Shown: positions 29,574 through 39,512, counted from the first letter of the stretch. The stretch is DNA of 64,000 nt from Cyclobacteriaceae bacterium (GCA_016787645.1 JAEUUF010000022.1:186001-250000), one strand, 5' to 3'. The notes: generated by a model from the sequence alone, not told the origin. Numbers and translations: made by a program.

Positions 29574-31679
29574 TCAAATGCTGAGGATTCTCAGTTCTAC
29601 CCGACGGTTGATCGCCCGGTTCGTTTCACTGTCATTGGCCACTTTGGCCTGGGATTCCCCATACCCTTTCGCCTCAAAGCGGGAAGGGTCAATCTTGTTC
29701 TCCATCAGAAAATTGGCCACGCTCTTCGCCCGTTGTTGGGACAGGGACTGGTTATAATTTTCTGAACCCAAATCATCGGTGTGAGCCGCCACTTCCACAC
29801 GGAGGGTTGGATTTTCTTTCATCAGCTGGATCACCCTGCGGAGCTCCGTATAGGAGATATCAGACAGCTGCACTGAATTGGATTCAAAATTGATATCGCG
29901 CAACGTGAGCTTGGCGTCCCGCTCGAGCTTCATCAACCGTACATCCAGTGGCGCAACGGCTCCTCCACCCGAAAGATCGAGCACGGTGGAATTAAACGCG
30001 TAGCCCTGGTCACTGGTGACCTCCACCTCATAGCGGTCACCAGCGCGCAGCGACACCAATTGATTGCCGCTCACTTCAATGACTTCGTCGCGATTCTTGT
30101 TCTTTAATACCACCTTGGCCTTCACCTTCGAGTTGTTCACCAAGTCAGAGACATTGACCATAACGTCCGTCTTCTCTGGCACGAGTTCGATATACTTTTC
30201 AAAATTGCGGTAGATCACCAGCCCGGAAACATTGAACTCCAGGATTTCGCTCTTAAAATGATTTGCGCTGAGGATGATCTCATACTCCTTTCCCACAGCG
30301 AGGTCAATGAAAGCACGACCATCTCTTGGATTATTCTTCATGTCGGCCACAAAAGCATTTTTCCCCTTCTCCCTAATTTTCACTTCGGCGGGAATCGGCT
30401 CATAAATTTCGTGATCGCTGATGTTCAGGGTCAATTTGATGGTCTTGAACAGGTTTACGTCCAGCACTTTTTCCTGGTACTTGTGCACGTCCCTTAAATC
30501 CAGCGATTGAGTAAAAGAAGAATACCCCGACTTCTTGTATTCAATATTGAAACTTTTGCCCACCGGCAAAACAAGAGTATACCTGCCGTCTGCCGGGTTG
30601 CTTTCCAGCTTCATCACTGTCTCTGAAGTCAATGCATCGGTTACCACAATCTCTGTCTCAATGCCCATTTTGGTGTCCTCATCCCGTACATAGCCCTGCA
30701 CGATGTTGTTCATGAACTGCCGCAGCTTGGGAGGTATGACGACAGAATAGATGTCACTATTATTATAGGTGTAATACATCAAGTCACCTTCCGCGGAGAT
30801 GGAAGGCAACTGGTCATCTTTCTCAGTGTTCACAAAATTCAGGGGCACTGGCATACTCCATTCATCGAGCTCATTGAGGGTGGATTGATACATGTCATAC
30901 CCGCCCTTTCCGCCGGGCCGATTGGAGGAGAAGATCAAGGTCCGTCCATCAGCCATGATCCGCGGTGCCTTTTCACAGTCCTGGTTGATTGGCCAGGGAA
31001 GCTTTTCCGGTTTCATCCACTTGCCCTCCTTATCCTTTGCCGCCTTATAGATACAGAGGCAGAACAGCGTTTCTTTTTCCTTGCGTAACAGCTTGTCCTG
31101 AGGACCTTGTTCATTCTTGCGAACAAAATAGAGCGTAGAACCATCAGCACTGATTGACGGGAAAGCTTCATATCCACCGTTGAAGTTGCCATTCTTGTCT
31201 GCGATTGGCTGTGAATTGATGGGTGCTCCCACGTTTTTGGGCTCGCTCCATCCATCACGGGTTCGCTCTGAAAAGAAGATCTCGTGATCACCCATCATAC
31301 CTACAGAACGGAAGTAATACATCGTGTTACCATCGAAGCTGAGGCTGGGGCCGCCGATCAGGTCAGTGGTGTCGCCAAAAGAATTTACGCGCGTGAGTGG
31401 AAGTGGTTTTCCCCAGGTTCCGTTTTCCATGCGGCTCTCATACAATGCGTACTTTTTGCCTTTCTCCGACTGTTCCAGCAGCATCGTTTTGCCATCGGCT
31501 TGGATGGTCGGAGCGTATTCCGTGACGGCCGGGTCGCTGATGGCGGGCTTCTTGGTTTGATTGTAGTACTCCATCGAATCCAACGGCTGAGGCGCAGGCG
31601 GATTCGCAGCCTGCGCCTGGCAATACACGGCGCGGCTGGATATACCTACAGCAACCAGAAAAAAAAGGAATACGCGCAT
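29574..31679 (-). CDS. OmpA-family protein with PD40 (WD40-like) beta-propeller
   Basis: A 701-residue exported protein (start ATG 31679, signal MRVFLFFLVAVGISSRAVYC). The first 300 residues carry PD40-type propeller blades: YAPTIQADGKTMLLEQ, GGPSLSFDGNTMYYFR, EAFPSISADGSTLYFVR, KAPRIMADGRTLIFSSNR and QLPSISAEGDLMYYTYN. Carboxypeptidase-regulatory-like beta domains follow. The C-terminus (about 590-701) is an OmpA peptidoglycan-binding domain with INFESNSVQLSD, VEVAAHTDDLGSENYN, LSQQRAKSVANFL and NRAINRRVEL. Similar PD40-OmpA proteins, such as PorE, anchor type 9 secretion parts to peptidoglycan. Here the neighbours suggest an anchor for the CHAT protein complex. Confidence 0.88.
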   Translation of the reverse strand: MRVFLFFLVAVGISSRAVYCQAQAANPPAPQPLDSMEYYNQTKKPAISDPAVTEYAPTIQADGKTMLLEQSEKGKKYALYESRMENGTWGKPLPLTRVNSFGDTTDLIGGPSLSFDGNTMYYFRSVGMMGDHEIFFSERTRDGWSEPKNVGAPINSQPIADKNGNFNGGYEAFPSISADGSTLYFVRKNEQGPQDKLLRKEKETLFCLCIYKAAKDKEGKWMKPEKLPWPINQDCEKAPRIMADGRTLIFSSNRPGGKGGYDMYQSTLNELDEWSMPVPLNFVNTEKDDQLPSISAEGDLMYYTYNNSDIYSVVIPPKLRQFMNNIVQGYVRDEDTKMGIETEIVVTDALTSETVMKLESNPADGRYTLVLPVGKSFNIEYKKSGYSSFTQSLDLRDVHKYQEKVLDVNLFKTIKLTLNISDHEIYEPIPAEVKIREKGKNAFVADMKNNPRDGRAFIDLAVGKEYEIILSANHFKSEILEFNVSGLVIYRNFEKYIELVPEKTDVMVNVSDLVNNSKVKAKVVLKNKNRDEVIEVSGNQLVSLRAGDRYEVEVTSDQGYAFNSTVLDLSGGGAVAPLDVRLMKLERDAKLTLRDINFESNSVQLSDISYTELRRVIQLMKENPTLRVEVAAHTDDLGSENYNQSLSQQRAKSVANFLMENKIDPSRFEAKGYGESQAKVANDSETNRAINRRVELRILSI

Positions 31680-31700
31680 AGCAAAGGGCAAGCAGCTGGA

Positions 31701-34700
31701 TCAGTTACCAATCAACACAAAAGCACCCCAAAAATAAGGTATTTGATACTTTTCCTTCATCTGAAGTTGGGCCTTGCGAAAGGCCTCATGTTTTTCTATT
31801 CCGGTAAGCCAGAAAGCATAGAAAGCATTCATCAACTCCTGCGTCGCCACATCGTCAACCTGCCAAAGACTCATCAGCACGGTATTGGCACCGGCGACGA
31901 GAAAGGAACGCTGCAGGCCGTAAACACCTTCCCCGTTTCGCACTTCACCCAAGCCGGTCTCACAGGCCGAGAGTACCACCAGTTCTGTCTGATCCAGATT
32001 GAGGTTCATCGCTTCATAAGCCGTGAGTACACCGTCTTCCAGCCGAAGAGATTCATCCCGATCCACACCGGCACCTGCCAACAGCACTCCTGATCGAAAG
32101 AGCGGGTTTTGGGCCAGCTCGCTATTTTCGGAATCATCGAGGTCGACGTCACTAAGGAAGAATCCATGGGTCGCGATATGGATAAGTTTGGGGTTAACTG
32201 ATTTCTTCAAGTTGTCCTCAGTCGCGTCTGACCGTTTGAAATTTTGTGCTTTCCAGGCATTTCTTCCCAACAAGCTGGCAATTTCGTCCACCTCCTTCTC
32301 AGTGGCCGGCAGTACTGGAATACTTTCCCCTTCGAATCCCATCGACCTGGCCAGGTTCCGCTTGGAAGAATGCGAGACCACATCGGCGGCCCCAAGATTG
32401 AAATCGGCAAAACCGAAGAGCACACCGCTGTTTTCGGAAGTTTTTGTCACTGATGCCCGTTCAATCAATTCCCGGGTGTTGCTCAGGAGGTGCAGCCGGT
32501 AATCATCAATAACGAACCGTCGTGCAGCGGCATCATAAAGCGAGTTGAAATTCACTTTATTAAATACTCCATCGCAACTCAGAAATACGGTAGAACCTGG
32601 CTTAACCCTTTCCTGAATGGGCTTCCAATAAAACGCGAAAGACACCGTATCGTTGACATGGTGCTTAATGGTGTTGCGGTGATATTTGAATTTGCGACTC
32701 TCCATCTGTGCGCCCAGCTTCCAGGTAACCAACTCCGGGGCGGTGCTTTCCTTTTTCAGAATCATCCCCACGTAATACACCGAGTCCTTGGTATACTTCT
32801 TCCGCACACGCAGAATCTCTACAGCGACTTCTCCATCGGCCAGCGATTTACGAACATCTATCCATCCGACTCGTTCTTTGTCGACCTGGGAACGGAAAGC
32901 ATCGGATCGGGATGACAACTGTTTTTCTACCTCGTTGGCGTGGGTCTCCAACTGGGTGAGATTCATTCCCAGTTTAAGGCGCTCTTCCTGCGATGCACTG
33001 TAGTACCGGACCAACTGTTCTTTGGTAGTAACCCAATCCCGGAAAAGGGCCTGGAGCCCAGGGTCGCCGCTGGAAAGGATGCGGGCTCTCACCTTGTTGG
33101 TCGAATTCAACAATATTGCCTTGGTGCCCAGTTGAAGATCATAGAGTTTCCCGATCGTCACGTCACGCTCTGCGGGAAGATGATAGAGGTACTGAACATA
33201 GAAATCCTGGTAGGCATCAAAGACCGGCTTGATCTTGGCATAAAAGGCACCTTTCTCCTTTTCGCTCAGCGCGGGGAAAAATTCCTCCAGTTGTTTCAGA
33301 TACTTCTCCACCACGGGTTCATAATAAACCTTCGCTTTTTCCCACTGGCCCTGGGCATGATAGACGCCAGCCAGTCCGTATAGCGATCGTGCATAGTCGG
33401 GGTGATCTTCCCCAAGCACTTCCTTTCTGAGCTCTACGCTTTTCTTCCATGTTGTTTCGGCCAACATGAAGTTGCCCTGGTCTTGGTAAAGTGCGGCGAG
33501 GTTGCTGAGCGTAGTAATGTAGGACGGATGTTTCATCCCAAAGTTTTGCGCAGTGAGCTGGAGCACCTTTTCCAGCATTCCCTTCGCCTCTTCCTTCCGT
33601 CCCAGTTTCTGGCAAAGCGTCGCCAGGTTCTGCAGGGTAATGGCGTACTGCGGGTGACGGTCACCTAATGTCTTTCGGTCGATCTCCAGGGCTTCCCGCT
33701 GCAAGGGTTCAGCGCGGTCGTAAGCGCCCTCCAACTGGTATAGCGCTGCAAGATTCTGTACGACGGTAGCATACTCAGGGTCTGACGTCCCCAATGTTTT
33801 TTCATAAATAGCCTTCGCTTCTTTGAGGGCCGCTTCCGCATCACGATAGTTGCCCAGGGTTTGATACAACAAGGCCAGGCTGTTTTGCACACCGGCAAAC
33901 TCGGGCGACGAAACACCTTTCTTGGTGCGAATGATTTCCCGCGCATTTTTTAGGTAGGGCTCGGCACGCGTGTAATCCCCGGTAACCTGGTGATAACGCC
34001 CAAGGGTCATCAGCCCATTGGCAAATTCCAGCGATTCTTTGCCGGCTGCTTGCTCATAGATGTGCAACGCTGAATCGAGAGCAACCTTTGCGCCAACCAG
34101 GTCGCCAAGTCTCATACGGAGCACAGCCTCATTCTCCAGTTCGCCGCCGTAAGACAGGCTGCTTTGGCCATACAAGTTTCGACGCGCACTCACCGATCTC
34201 CTCACCCAGGAAAGCGCATCATTAAACTTCCCTTGTGATTGGGACGAGGCCACCAGGTTATGAAGAGCGTTTGCATAATATCCGTCGCGACTTCTGTTGC
34301 CGGTTTCATAAGATCCTATCACCACCTGATACAATGAATCTGCTGCCCGGTAGTTACCTTTTCGCCACGCTACCTCGCCGAGACCATTGATCAACAGGTA
34401 TTTCTCTGCATCAGACACCAACGGTAGTTTGGCCAGCAATTGGGAAGCCTCGCGCAAAGTTGCTTCCGCTGCACTCACCTGGTTGGTTTGGAGCTGAACC
34501 ACTCCAGTCCGGTTGAGCACTACGAGGTATAATGTGCTGTTCGTGCCCACGCGCTTGGCAATAAGATCTCGACTTTCATTGATCCGCTCGAGGGCTTCCT
34601 TTGTATTTCCCCGGTCAGCACAGAGCGCCGCGAGGTTCACATTCGTTTCGGCATAATGAAGTTGTGTGGCCTCCGCTGTCTTGTCATAGTGCGACAGGGC

Positions 34701-35699
34701 CTCCCGGTAGTAAGCATCTGCTTTCTCAAGGTCTCCTCGTCCATGATAATACACGCCGAGCGAAGCGGCAGAAGTAGCGTAGGCTGCTTTTCCTTGCGCA
34801 GCTGAAAGCAATTGGGGTTTAATCTCTTCTCCTTTGGCGGGTTGACCAAGGTGATGGTAGTTTACCATCCTGGCCGCCAGAATTGAAAAATAACCCTCCC
34901 CCTCGTTTCCGGCAATGGACTGATAAGTTTTCTGGGCCTCTGCATAAGCCTCTTCCGCTTCCACAAACTGATGGAGTTGTTGACGTGCCTGGGCTTTCCC
35001 ATAGATAATCATCGGGTATGTCAGCGATCCCGTCATTGAAGTCGCCTTAAAAATCTCGATGGCTTTGTCAAACACAGCCAAAGCTTCCTTTCCCTCTCCG
35101 GATTCCAGGTCCACCATACCGGCATAGTAGTAGCCTTCGAGTATTTCCTCAGTGAATTCCCCTGTCTTTTCGGCAGCTACAAGTGCTGGATCCATCCACG
35201 CTTCTGCCTTCCTGAAGTCATTCAACAAATAGTAATTGGTAGCAATCCCCACGGCACAGGCAATCACATTGCTATTGTTCTCCTTATAATAGGTGAGAAA
35301 TAATGTCCGTGCTTCAGTCAAGGTCTGAATAGCTGCCCCATATTGGCCTAATTGCTCCTGGAAGAGTGCCTTGTTCGTGAGCGCCACCGCATAAGCGGTA
35401 TCCTTCTTCGGCTCCCTCACCGTGATTTCCTGGTCAGCAAAGGAAAGTCCTTCATGAAGATCCTGCTGAGCGTAGCAAATGGTGGACAACAGCCGGAGAA
35501 GCGCGGCGTGGGTCTCCATACTGGAAAGTCCTTCAGCCAGGTAACCATTTAGCGACTCAGTCGCCAGCGTCCTCGCTTCTTCGTTTTTGTTTTGGGAGAA
35601 AAGCTCCTGGGCCCGGTAGTATTTATCCTTCCAGACCTGCCCATTCGCATTCCATGAAGTGATTAAAAAGACAAACCCTACTATCCACGCCGGTTTCAT
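31701..35699 (-). CDS. Secreted TPR-CHAT (caspase-like peptidase) protein
   Basis: A 1332-residue exported protein. Start ATG 35699 gives the signal peptide MKPAWIVGFVFLITSWNANGQ; an ATG four codons upstream is less suited. About 18 tetratricopeptide repeats fill residues 25-830, many of the form YATVVQNLAALYQLEGAYDRAEPLQREALEI seen at shorter scale as NLAALYQ and HPDYARSLYGLAGVY. A coiled linker follows, then a C-terminal CHAT domain. Its catalytic dyad is visible: His in LIHIATHGFFLSD (about 1173) and Cys in VVLSACETGLGEVRNGEGVYGL (about 1243). CHAT proteases belong to the caspase clan. It is the first gene of a three-gene operon with the PD40-OmpA and 743-residue proteins. Target unknown. 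Confidence 0.9.
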   Translation of the reverse strand: MKPAWIVGFVFLITSWNANGQVWKDKYYRAQELFSQNKNEEARTLATESLNGYLAEGLSSMETHAALLRLLSTICYAQQDLHEGLSFADQEITVREPKKDTAYAVALTNKALFQEQLGQYGAAIQTLTEARTLFLTYYKENNSNVIACAVGIATNYYLLNDFRKAEAWMDPALVAAEKTGEFTEEILEGYYYAGMVDLESGEGKEALAVFDKAIEIFKATSMTGSLTYPMIIYGKAQARQQLHQFVEAEEAYAEAQKTYQSIAGNEGEGYFSILAARMVNYHHLGQPAKGEEIKPQLLSAAQGKAAYATSAASLGVYYHGRGDLEKADAYYREALSHYDKTAEATQLHYAETNVNLAALCADRGNTKEALERINESRDLIAKRVGTNSTLYLVVLNRTGVVQLQTNQVSAAEATLREASQLLAKLPLVSDAEKYLLINGLGEVAWRKGNYRAADSLYQVVIGSYETGNRSRDGYYANALHNLVASSQSQGKFNDALSWVRRSVSARRNLYGQSSLSYGGELENEAVLRMRLGDLVGAKVALDSALHIYEQAAGKESLEFANGLMTLGRYHQVTGDYTRAEPYLKNAREIIRTKKGVSSPEFAGVQNSLALLYQTLGNYRDAEAALKEAKAIYEKTLGTSDPEYATVVQNLAALYQLEGAYDRAEPLQREALEIDRKTLGDRHPQYAITLQNLATLCQKLGRKEEAKGMLEKVLQLTAQNFGMKHPSYITTLSNLAALYQDQGNFMLAETTWKKSVELRKEVLGEDHPDYARSLYGLAGVYHAQGQWEKAKVYYEPVVEKYLKQLEEFFPALSEKEKGAFYAKIKPVFDAYQDFYVQYLYHLPAERDVTIGKLYDLQLGTKAILLNSTNKVRARILSSGDPGLQALFRDWVTTKEQLVRYYSASQEERLKLGMNLTQLETHANEVEKQLSSRSDAFRSQVDKERVGWIDVRKSLADGEVAVEILRVRKKYTKDSVYYVGMILKKESTAPELVTWKLGAQMESRKFKYHRNTIKHHVNDTVSFAFYWKPIQERVKPGSTVFLSCDGVFNKVNFNSLYDAAARRFVIDDYRLHLLSNTRELIERASVTKTSENSGVLFGFADFNLGAADVVSHSSKRNLARSMGFEGESIPVLPATEKEVDEIASLLGRNAWKAQNFKRSDATEDNLKKSVNPKLIHIATHGFFLSDVDLDDSENSELAQNPLFRSGVLLAGAGVDRDESLRLEDGVLTAYEAMNLNLDQTELVVLSACETGLGEVRNGEGVYGLQRSFLVAGANTVLMSLWQVDDVATQELMNAFYAFWLTGIEKHEAFRKAQLQMKEKYQIPYFWGAFVLIGN

Positions 35700-35723
35700 G
35701 ATATCACACACTTCGAGTGGGTT

Positions 35724-35755
35724 GAAAACTAGTCAATTTGAGAGGCAAGGGCAAA
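35724..35755 (-). promoter_or_regulatory. Bacteroidota promoter of the CHAT operon
   Basis: The minus strand reads TTTG, 20 bases, TAGTTTTC, one mismatch from TTTG-N20-TAnnTTTG. Transcription would begin near 35717, about 18 bases before ATG 35699, which supports that start. Confidence 0.6.
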
Positions 35756-35781
35756 CCGGCTAACCGTGCGACGAGTCGGTG

Positions 35782-36198
35782 TTACAGGTACTTTAGGGTA
35801 ATCCGCAGGGTTGATGTGGCTGGGATTTTGATGCTGGCCTTTTCAAACGAAGGTGGACCAAATTTTCCCATCGCATTATTCGAGAATCCAAAACCCTCTT
35901 TGGGGATTCCAAAGAGATTGGCATCAAGTTTCCCATTTCGGTTGGCATCGTGAATAATGCTGATGGCATAGGTGCCCGGATTCACCCCTTCAAATACAAC
36001 TATTGCAGCCCCCTTCTTCGCCTTTACAGACTTCCCTGCGAGCGGCTTTTTCAGGAAAGTTCCGGGCTCCTTGAACAAGGCAACATGAATGGTGCCCACT
36101 GTGTCGCGAATCCCATCCACCACCACTTCCACTTTCGATTGGGCCAAAATCGCTTGCGACACCCCATTAATAAGCAGGATCAAAATGAGTTCTTTCAT
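35782..36198 (-). CDS. DUF2141 exported protein
   Basis: A 138-residue protein with signal peptide MKELILILLINGVSQAILAQ. The rest matches DUF2141: VEVVVDGIRDTVGTIHVALF, PGTYAISIIHDANRNGKLDANLFGIPKEGFGFSNN, and a final strand RITLKYL. Members are small beta proteins of the Bacteroidota and Proteobacteria envelope with no proven role. It is read divergently from the molybdenum hydroxylase cluster and lies upstream of the CHAT operon on the same strand, but that operon has its own promoter. Confidence 0.85.
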   Translation of the reverse strand: MKELILILLINGVSQAILAQSKVEVVVDGIRDTVGTIHVALFKEPGTFLKKPLAGKSVKAKKGAAIVVFEGVNPGTYAISIIHDANRNGKLDANLFGIPKEGFGFSNNAMGKFGPPSFEKASIKIPATSTLRITLKYL

Positions 36199-36300
36199 TC
36201 AAATCAGGGCCTTACGATTGGCCTCGGCAAAGTTCATCCTTTCCCGGCAGACCGTTTGATATCGATTTGCTAAATTACAAGGCACCATTCCTTTTTCCGC

Positions 36301-36774
36301 ATGGCTACCATCAAACTGCTCATCAACCAAAAACCTTTCACCATCGACGCCGATCCAAGGATGCCCCTGCTCTGGGCCCTTCGCGATGTGATCGGACTGA
36401 CCGGCACCAAGTACGGCTGTGGTGTGTCCCAATGCGGGGCATGCACCGTTCACCTCGATGGAAATCCGATCCGGTCGTGCTCCATCCCTGTTTCGTCGGT
36501 TGCCAACAAGAATATCACCACGATTGAAGGGCTTTCTCCAGACCTGTCGCACCCTGTTCAACAGGCATGGATTGCGGAGCAGGTACCGCAGTGCGGGTAT
36601 TGCCAAGGTGGCCAGATCATGACAGCGGCCGCTCTTCTCAAGCGAAATCCGAATCCTACGGATAAAGACATCGACGCCGCCATGCAGGGAAATATCTGCC
36701 GGTGCGGCACTTATCCCCGGATACGAAAGGCCGTCAAAACGGCCGCTCAACTTGCCAAAGCCACCACCAAATAA
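36301..36774 (+). CDS. iorA: Molybdenum hydroxylase small subunit, (2Fe-2S) protein (IorA-like), copy 1
   Basis: The small subunit passes electrons from the molybdenum site through two [2Fe-2S] clusters. The 157-residue protein has the plant-ferredoxin motif [20 protein letters not shown] (first cluster, with a fourth Cys in RSCSIP) and the second-cluster motifs CGYCQGGQ and GNICRCGTY. This is the xanthine oxidase-type small subunit as in isoquinoline 1-oxidoreductase (IorA) and aldehyde dehydrogenases. The large subunit gene begins 12 bases downstream. Confidence 0.92.
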   Translation: MATIKLLINQKPFTIDADPRMPLLWALRDVIGLTGTKYGCGVSQCGACTVHLDGNPIRSCSIPVSSVANKNITTIEGLSPDLSHPVQQAWIAEQVPQCGYCQGGQIMTAAALLKRNPNPTDKDIDAAMQGNICRCGTYPRIRKAVKTAAQLAKATTK

Positions 36775-36785
36775 CCAGCGGAATC

Positions 36786-38951
36786 ATGAACACAAACGAA
36801 CAAGCCATTTCCAGGCGCTCTTTCATCAAGGCCAGTGGCCTGACTGGTGTCGCGCTTACGCTTGGATTCTCCTTCCCGTCAAAGGCTGGTGATTCTCCCG
36901 ATATACTCAACGCTGCTGATGCGGGATCAGTTGAACTCAACGCGTGGATTTCGATTGACTCCGCCGGCAAGGTGACACTAACGAATCACCGCGCTGAAAT
37001 GGGCCAGGGTTCATTTCAGTCCGTGCCCCAGATGATCGCCGAAGAACTTGAGGTAGACCTTAACCAGGTTTCCATTCAGTTTGCCCCGGGTAATCCAGGA
37101 AAATATGGAAGCCAAATCACTGGTGGGAGCTCGACCATCCGGGGTTCGTATGAACGAATGCTGCGTCTCGGAGCTACCGCGCGTGAGATGCTCATAGAAG
37201 CCGCCGCAAAAAAATGGGAGGTGCCTGCCAATCAGTGTTATGCGGAAAACGGTAAAGTGTTTCATCGTCCATCGGGTCGATCCATGGGGTACGGCGAGCT
37301 GGTAACGGAAGCTGCAAAACTTCCAGTGCCTTCTGCCGTAAAGCTCAAGGATCCCCGTGACTATAAAATCATTCGCAAGCCACTCCCCCGGCAGGACAAC
37401 CCTGCTAAAATCAATGGCCAGGCAATTTTCGGGCTTGACAAGCGTGTGCCCGGGATGCTTTTCGCGGTCGTGGAGCGCAACCCTCGCTTCATGGGAAAAG
37501 TAAAAAGTTTCAACTCCGACGAGGTGCTTAAACTTCCCGGTGTGAAGTATGTAATGAAAGTGGAGCGAGACGTATTCGGCAATCTGCTGGAAGGGGTAGC
37601 GGTGATCGGCGACTCAACCTGGTCCGCATTGCAAGGCCGTAAAGCACTCAAAGTAGAGTGGGACGACAATGGCTTCGAACATCTCAGCACCCAGCAATTA
37701 TATGACCGCATGCGTACTGACCTGAAATCCAGAAAGTTTATTTCTGCCCGGACACAGGGGAACTTCGATTCGCTTTTTGACAAAGCAGAGAAGAAAGTAG
37801 AAGCACTTTACGAAACACCCTACGAGTCGCACAGCAACATGGAGCCCCTGAACTGCATCGCCGATGTCAAGGATGACTCGTGCGAAATTTGGGGACCGAT
37901 TCAGGCGCCGGATTGGATCCAGGGCGCTACTGCGGGCTTCCTCAAATTACCCCCGGAAAAAGTTACCGTGCACATGACCTTCCTTGGCGGAGGCCTTGGG
38001 CGAAAGGCATTCACCGATTACCCTTATGAGGCCGTTGCACTTTCCAAAGCAATCAAAGCCCCGGTCCAGGTAGTCTGGACACGAGAAGATGATATGACCA
38101 TGGGACCCTTCCGGCCAGGCATGGTATATCAATGTCGTGGCGCCGTGAGTCGTGGCAACCGGATCGCCGCGTTAGAAATAATCGCTGCCGGACAAAACAT
38201 GAATACGCAAGAACCTGGTGCCGACAAGTCAGCGTATAACCTGGACGTGGTGGATGGATTGCTCAAGCCTTATTTTGATTCCATTCCTCACTACCGATTC
38301 GGTGACGCACCCCTGGAAGCACCCATCCCGGTGATGTGGTGGCGTTCAGTGTATGCCTCCACCAACGGTTTCGCTTTTGAGAGCTTCTTTGATGAGATGG
38401 CCGTGGCGGCAGGAAAAGATCCCCTTGATTTTCGTTCTCAACACCTGGGTGAAGCCCGTTACCAGGCTTTGATCGCCAAACTGCGTGAAGTCAGTCATTG
38501 GGACGGCCGCAAGAAAAACGAAGGCTATGGTGTGTCCATCACGGAATGTTTCAGCAGCATCGTGGGCGAGGTATGCAAAGTATCGCGCAATGCCGCAGGG
38601 AAAGTTCGGATCGACAAGGTGTGGGCCGTTATGGATTGTGGCTGGTATGTAAACCCGGACATCATTCGGGCCCAGGTTGAAGGCAGCATCATCATGGCCT
38701 TGGGTGCAGCCACCAAACACGCTACCACATTTTTGGATGGGAAAGCCGTTGAACACAATTTCGACACCTACAAAATGGGTCGGATTGGCGAAGCCCCGGA
38801 CATCGAGGTGCATATCATGGACAACCAGGAACGCGCTGGCGGTGTGGGAGAACCCGGGCTTCCTCCCTTCACCGCAGCGTTGACCAATGCCATATTCGAC
38901 CTCACCGGAAAACGGATCCGCGTACTCCCGTTCTCCTTGGATGAAGTATGA
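36786..38951 (+). CDS. iorB: Molybdenum hydroxylase large subunit (IorB-like), copy 1
   Basis: The large subunit holds the molybdopterin cytosine dinucleotide and hydroxylates an N-heterocycle or aldehyde. ATG 36786 gives 721 residues. The N-terminus SRRSFIKASGLTGVALTLG is a Tat signal, so the assembled complex is exported folded, with the small subunit carried along. Two repeated halves follow, including AEMGQGSFQSVPQMIAEEL, GGGLGRKAFTDYPYEAVALS, and near the end GGVGEPGLPPF, where the Glu is the expected catalytic base. The substrate cannot be told from sequence. Confidence 0.9.
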   Translation: MNTNEQAISRRSFIKASGLTGVALTLGFSFPSKAGDSPDILNAADAGSVELNAWISIDSAGKVTLTNHRAEMGQGSFQSVPQMIAEELEVDLNQVSIQFAPGNPGKYGSQITGGSSTIRGSYERMLRLGATAREMLIEAAAKKWEVPANQCYAENGKVFHRPSGRSMGYGELVTEAAKLPVPSAVKLKDPRDYKIIRKPLPRQDNPAKINGQAIFGLDKRVPGMLFAVVERNPRFMGKVKSFNSDEVLKLPGVKYVMKVERDVFGNLLEGVAVIGDSTWSALQGRKALKVEWDDNGFEHLSTQQLYDRMRTDLKSRKFISARTQGNFDSLFDKAEKKVEALYETPYESHSNMEPLNCIADVKDDSCEIWGPIQAPDWIQGATAGFLKLPPEKVTVHMTFLGGGLGRKAFTDYPYEAVALSKAIKAPVQVVWTREDDMTMGPFRPGMVYQCRGAVSRGNRIAALEIIAAGQNMNTQEPGADKSAYNLDVVDGLLKPYFDSIPHYRFGDAPLEAPIPVMWWRSVYASTNGFAFESFFDEMAVAAGKDPLDFRSQHLGEARYQALIAKLREVSHWDGRKKNEGYGVSITECFSSIVGEVCKVSRNAAGKVRIDKVWAVMDCGWYVNPDIIRAQVEGSIIMALGAATKHATTFLDGKAVEHNFDTYKMGRIGEAPDIEVHIMDNQERAGGVGEPGLPPFTAALTNAIFDLTGKRIRVLPFSLDEV

Positions 38952-39013
38952 CCTGCTTGGCATAATGATTGCCGTGAATTTATTTTGTGACGATTACCTA
39001 TATCCCCTTTGGC

Positions 39014-39433
39014 ATGAAATCCACTATTGCATTGACCCTCGTTGTTGCTTCCGGAATTTTAATGTTCGGGCTTTCCTCTTTTCAGAAGAAGCCTGCCATT
39101 GATCTCAAAGCCAGCATGGCCAGAGGGCGTGAAACGTATGTCACTTATTGTCTTTCGTGTCACATGGATCAGGGCGAAGGGATCGAAGGGGTATACCCAC
39201 CGTTGGCAAAGGCGGATTACCTCCTGGCAGACAAGAACCGGGCAATCCGGCAAGTGCTGTATGGCACTTCCGGGGAGATGACCGTAAATGGCAAGAAATA
39301 CAACCTCGAAATGACGGGTGTAGACATTACCGACCAGGAAGTCAGCGATGTGATGAACTATATTCTCAACTCCTTTGGCAACAAAGGAGGCACTGTTACA
39401 CCCGAACAGGTGGCCACCATACGTAAAAAGTAG
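39014..39433 (+). CDS. Monohaem cytochrome c of the molybdenum hydroxylase cluster
   Basis: A 139-residue exported cytochrome (start ATG 39014, signal MKSTIALTLVVASGILMFGLSSF). The haem site is CLSCH, followed by GEGIEGVYPPLAKADYLL, and the axial Met is probably in NLEMTGV. It sits between the two iorAB pairs and is the likely periplasmic electron acceptor for both. It is a close relative of the lipoprotein cytochrome at 23669: both have CxxCH, then VYPPLA, then a GEISVNG or GEMTVNG strand. Confidence 0.88.
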   Translation: MKSTIALTLVVASGILMFGLSSFQKKPAIDLKASMARGRETYVTYCLSCHMDQGEGIEGVYPPLAKADYLLADKNRAIRQVLYGTSGEMTVNGKKYNLEMTGVDITDQEVSDVMNYILNSFGNKGGTVTPEQVATIRKK

Positions 39434-39503
39434 AACCCCAACGGGGATATCGCCGTAGGCATCTGTTAGCCCGGGTGGGCTCGCTGCAGTCCACTCTAAC
39501 CCT
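39434..39503. repeat. GC-rich palindromic intergenic sequence
   Basis: Between the cytochrome stop and the second iorA lie CCCCAACGGGG, GCCGTAGGC and AGCCCGGGTGGGCT in succession, three short inverted repeats. The layout recalls palindromic extragenic elements of Bacteroidota. Whether other copies exist cannot be judged from this window. Confidence 0.35.
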
Positions 39504-39512
39504 GATTACGTT

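Noticed and set aside
31701-35699. Part of a type III-E CRISPR (craspase) system
   Set aside because: No cas genes or CRISPR repeats are nearby, and the protein has a signal peptide, so it acts outside the cytoplasm.
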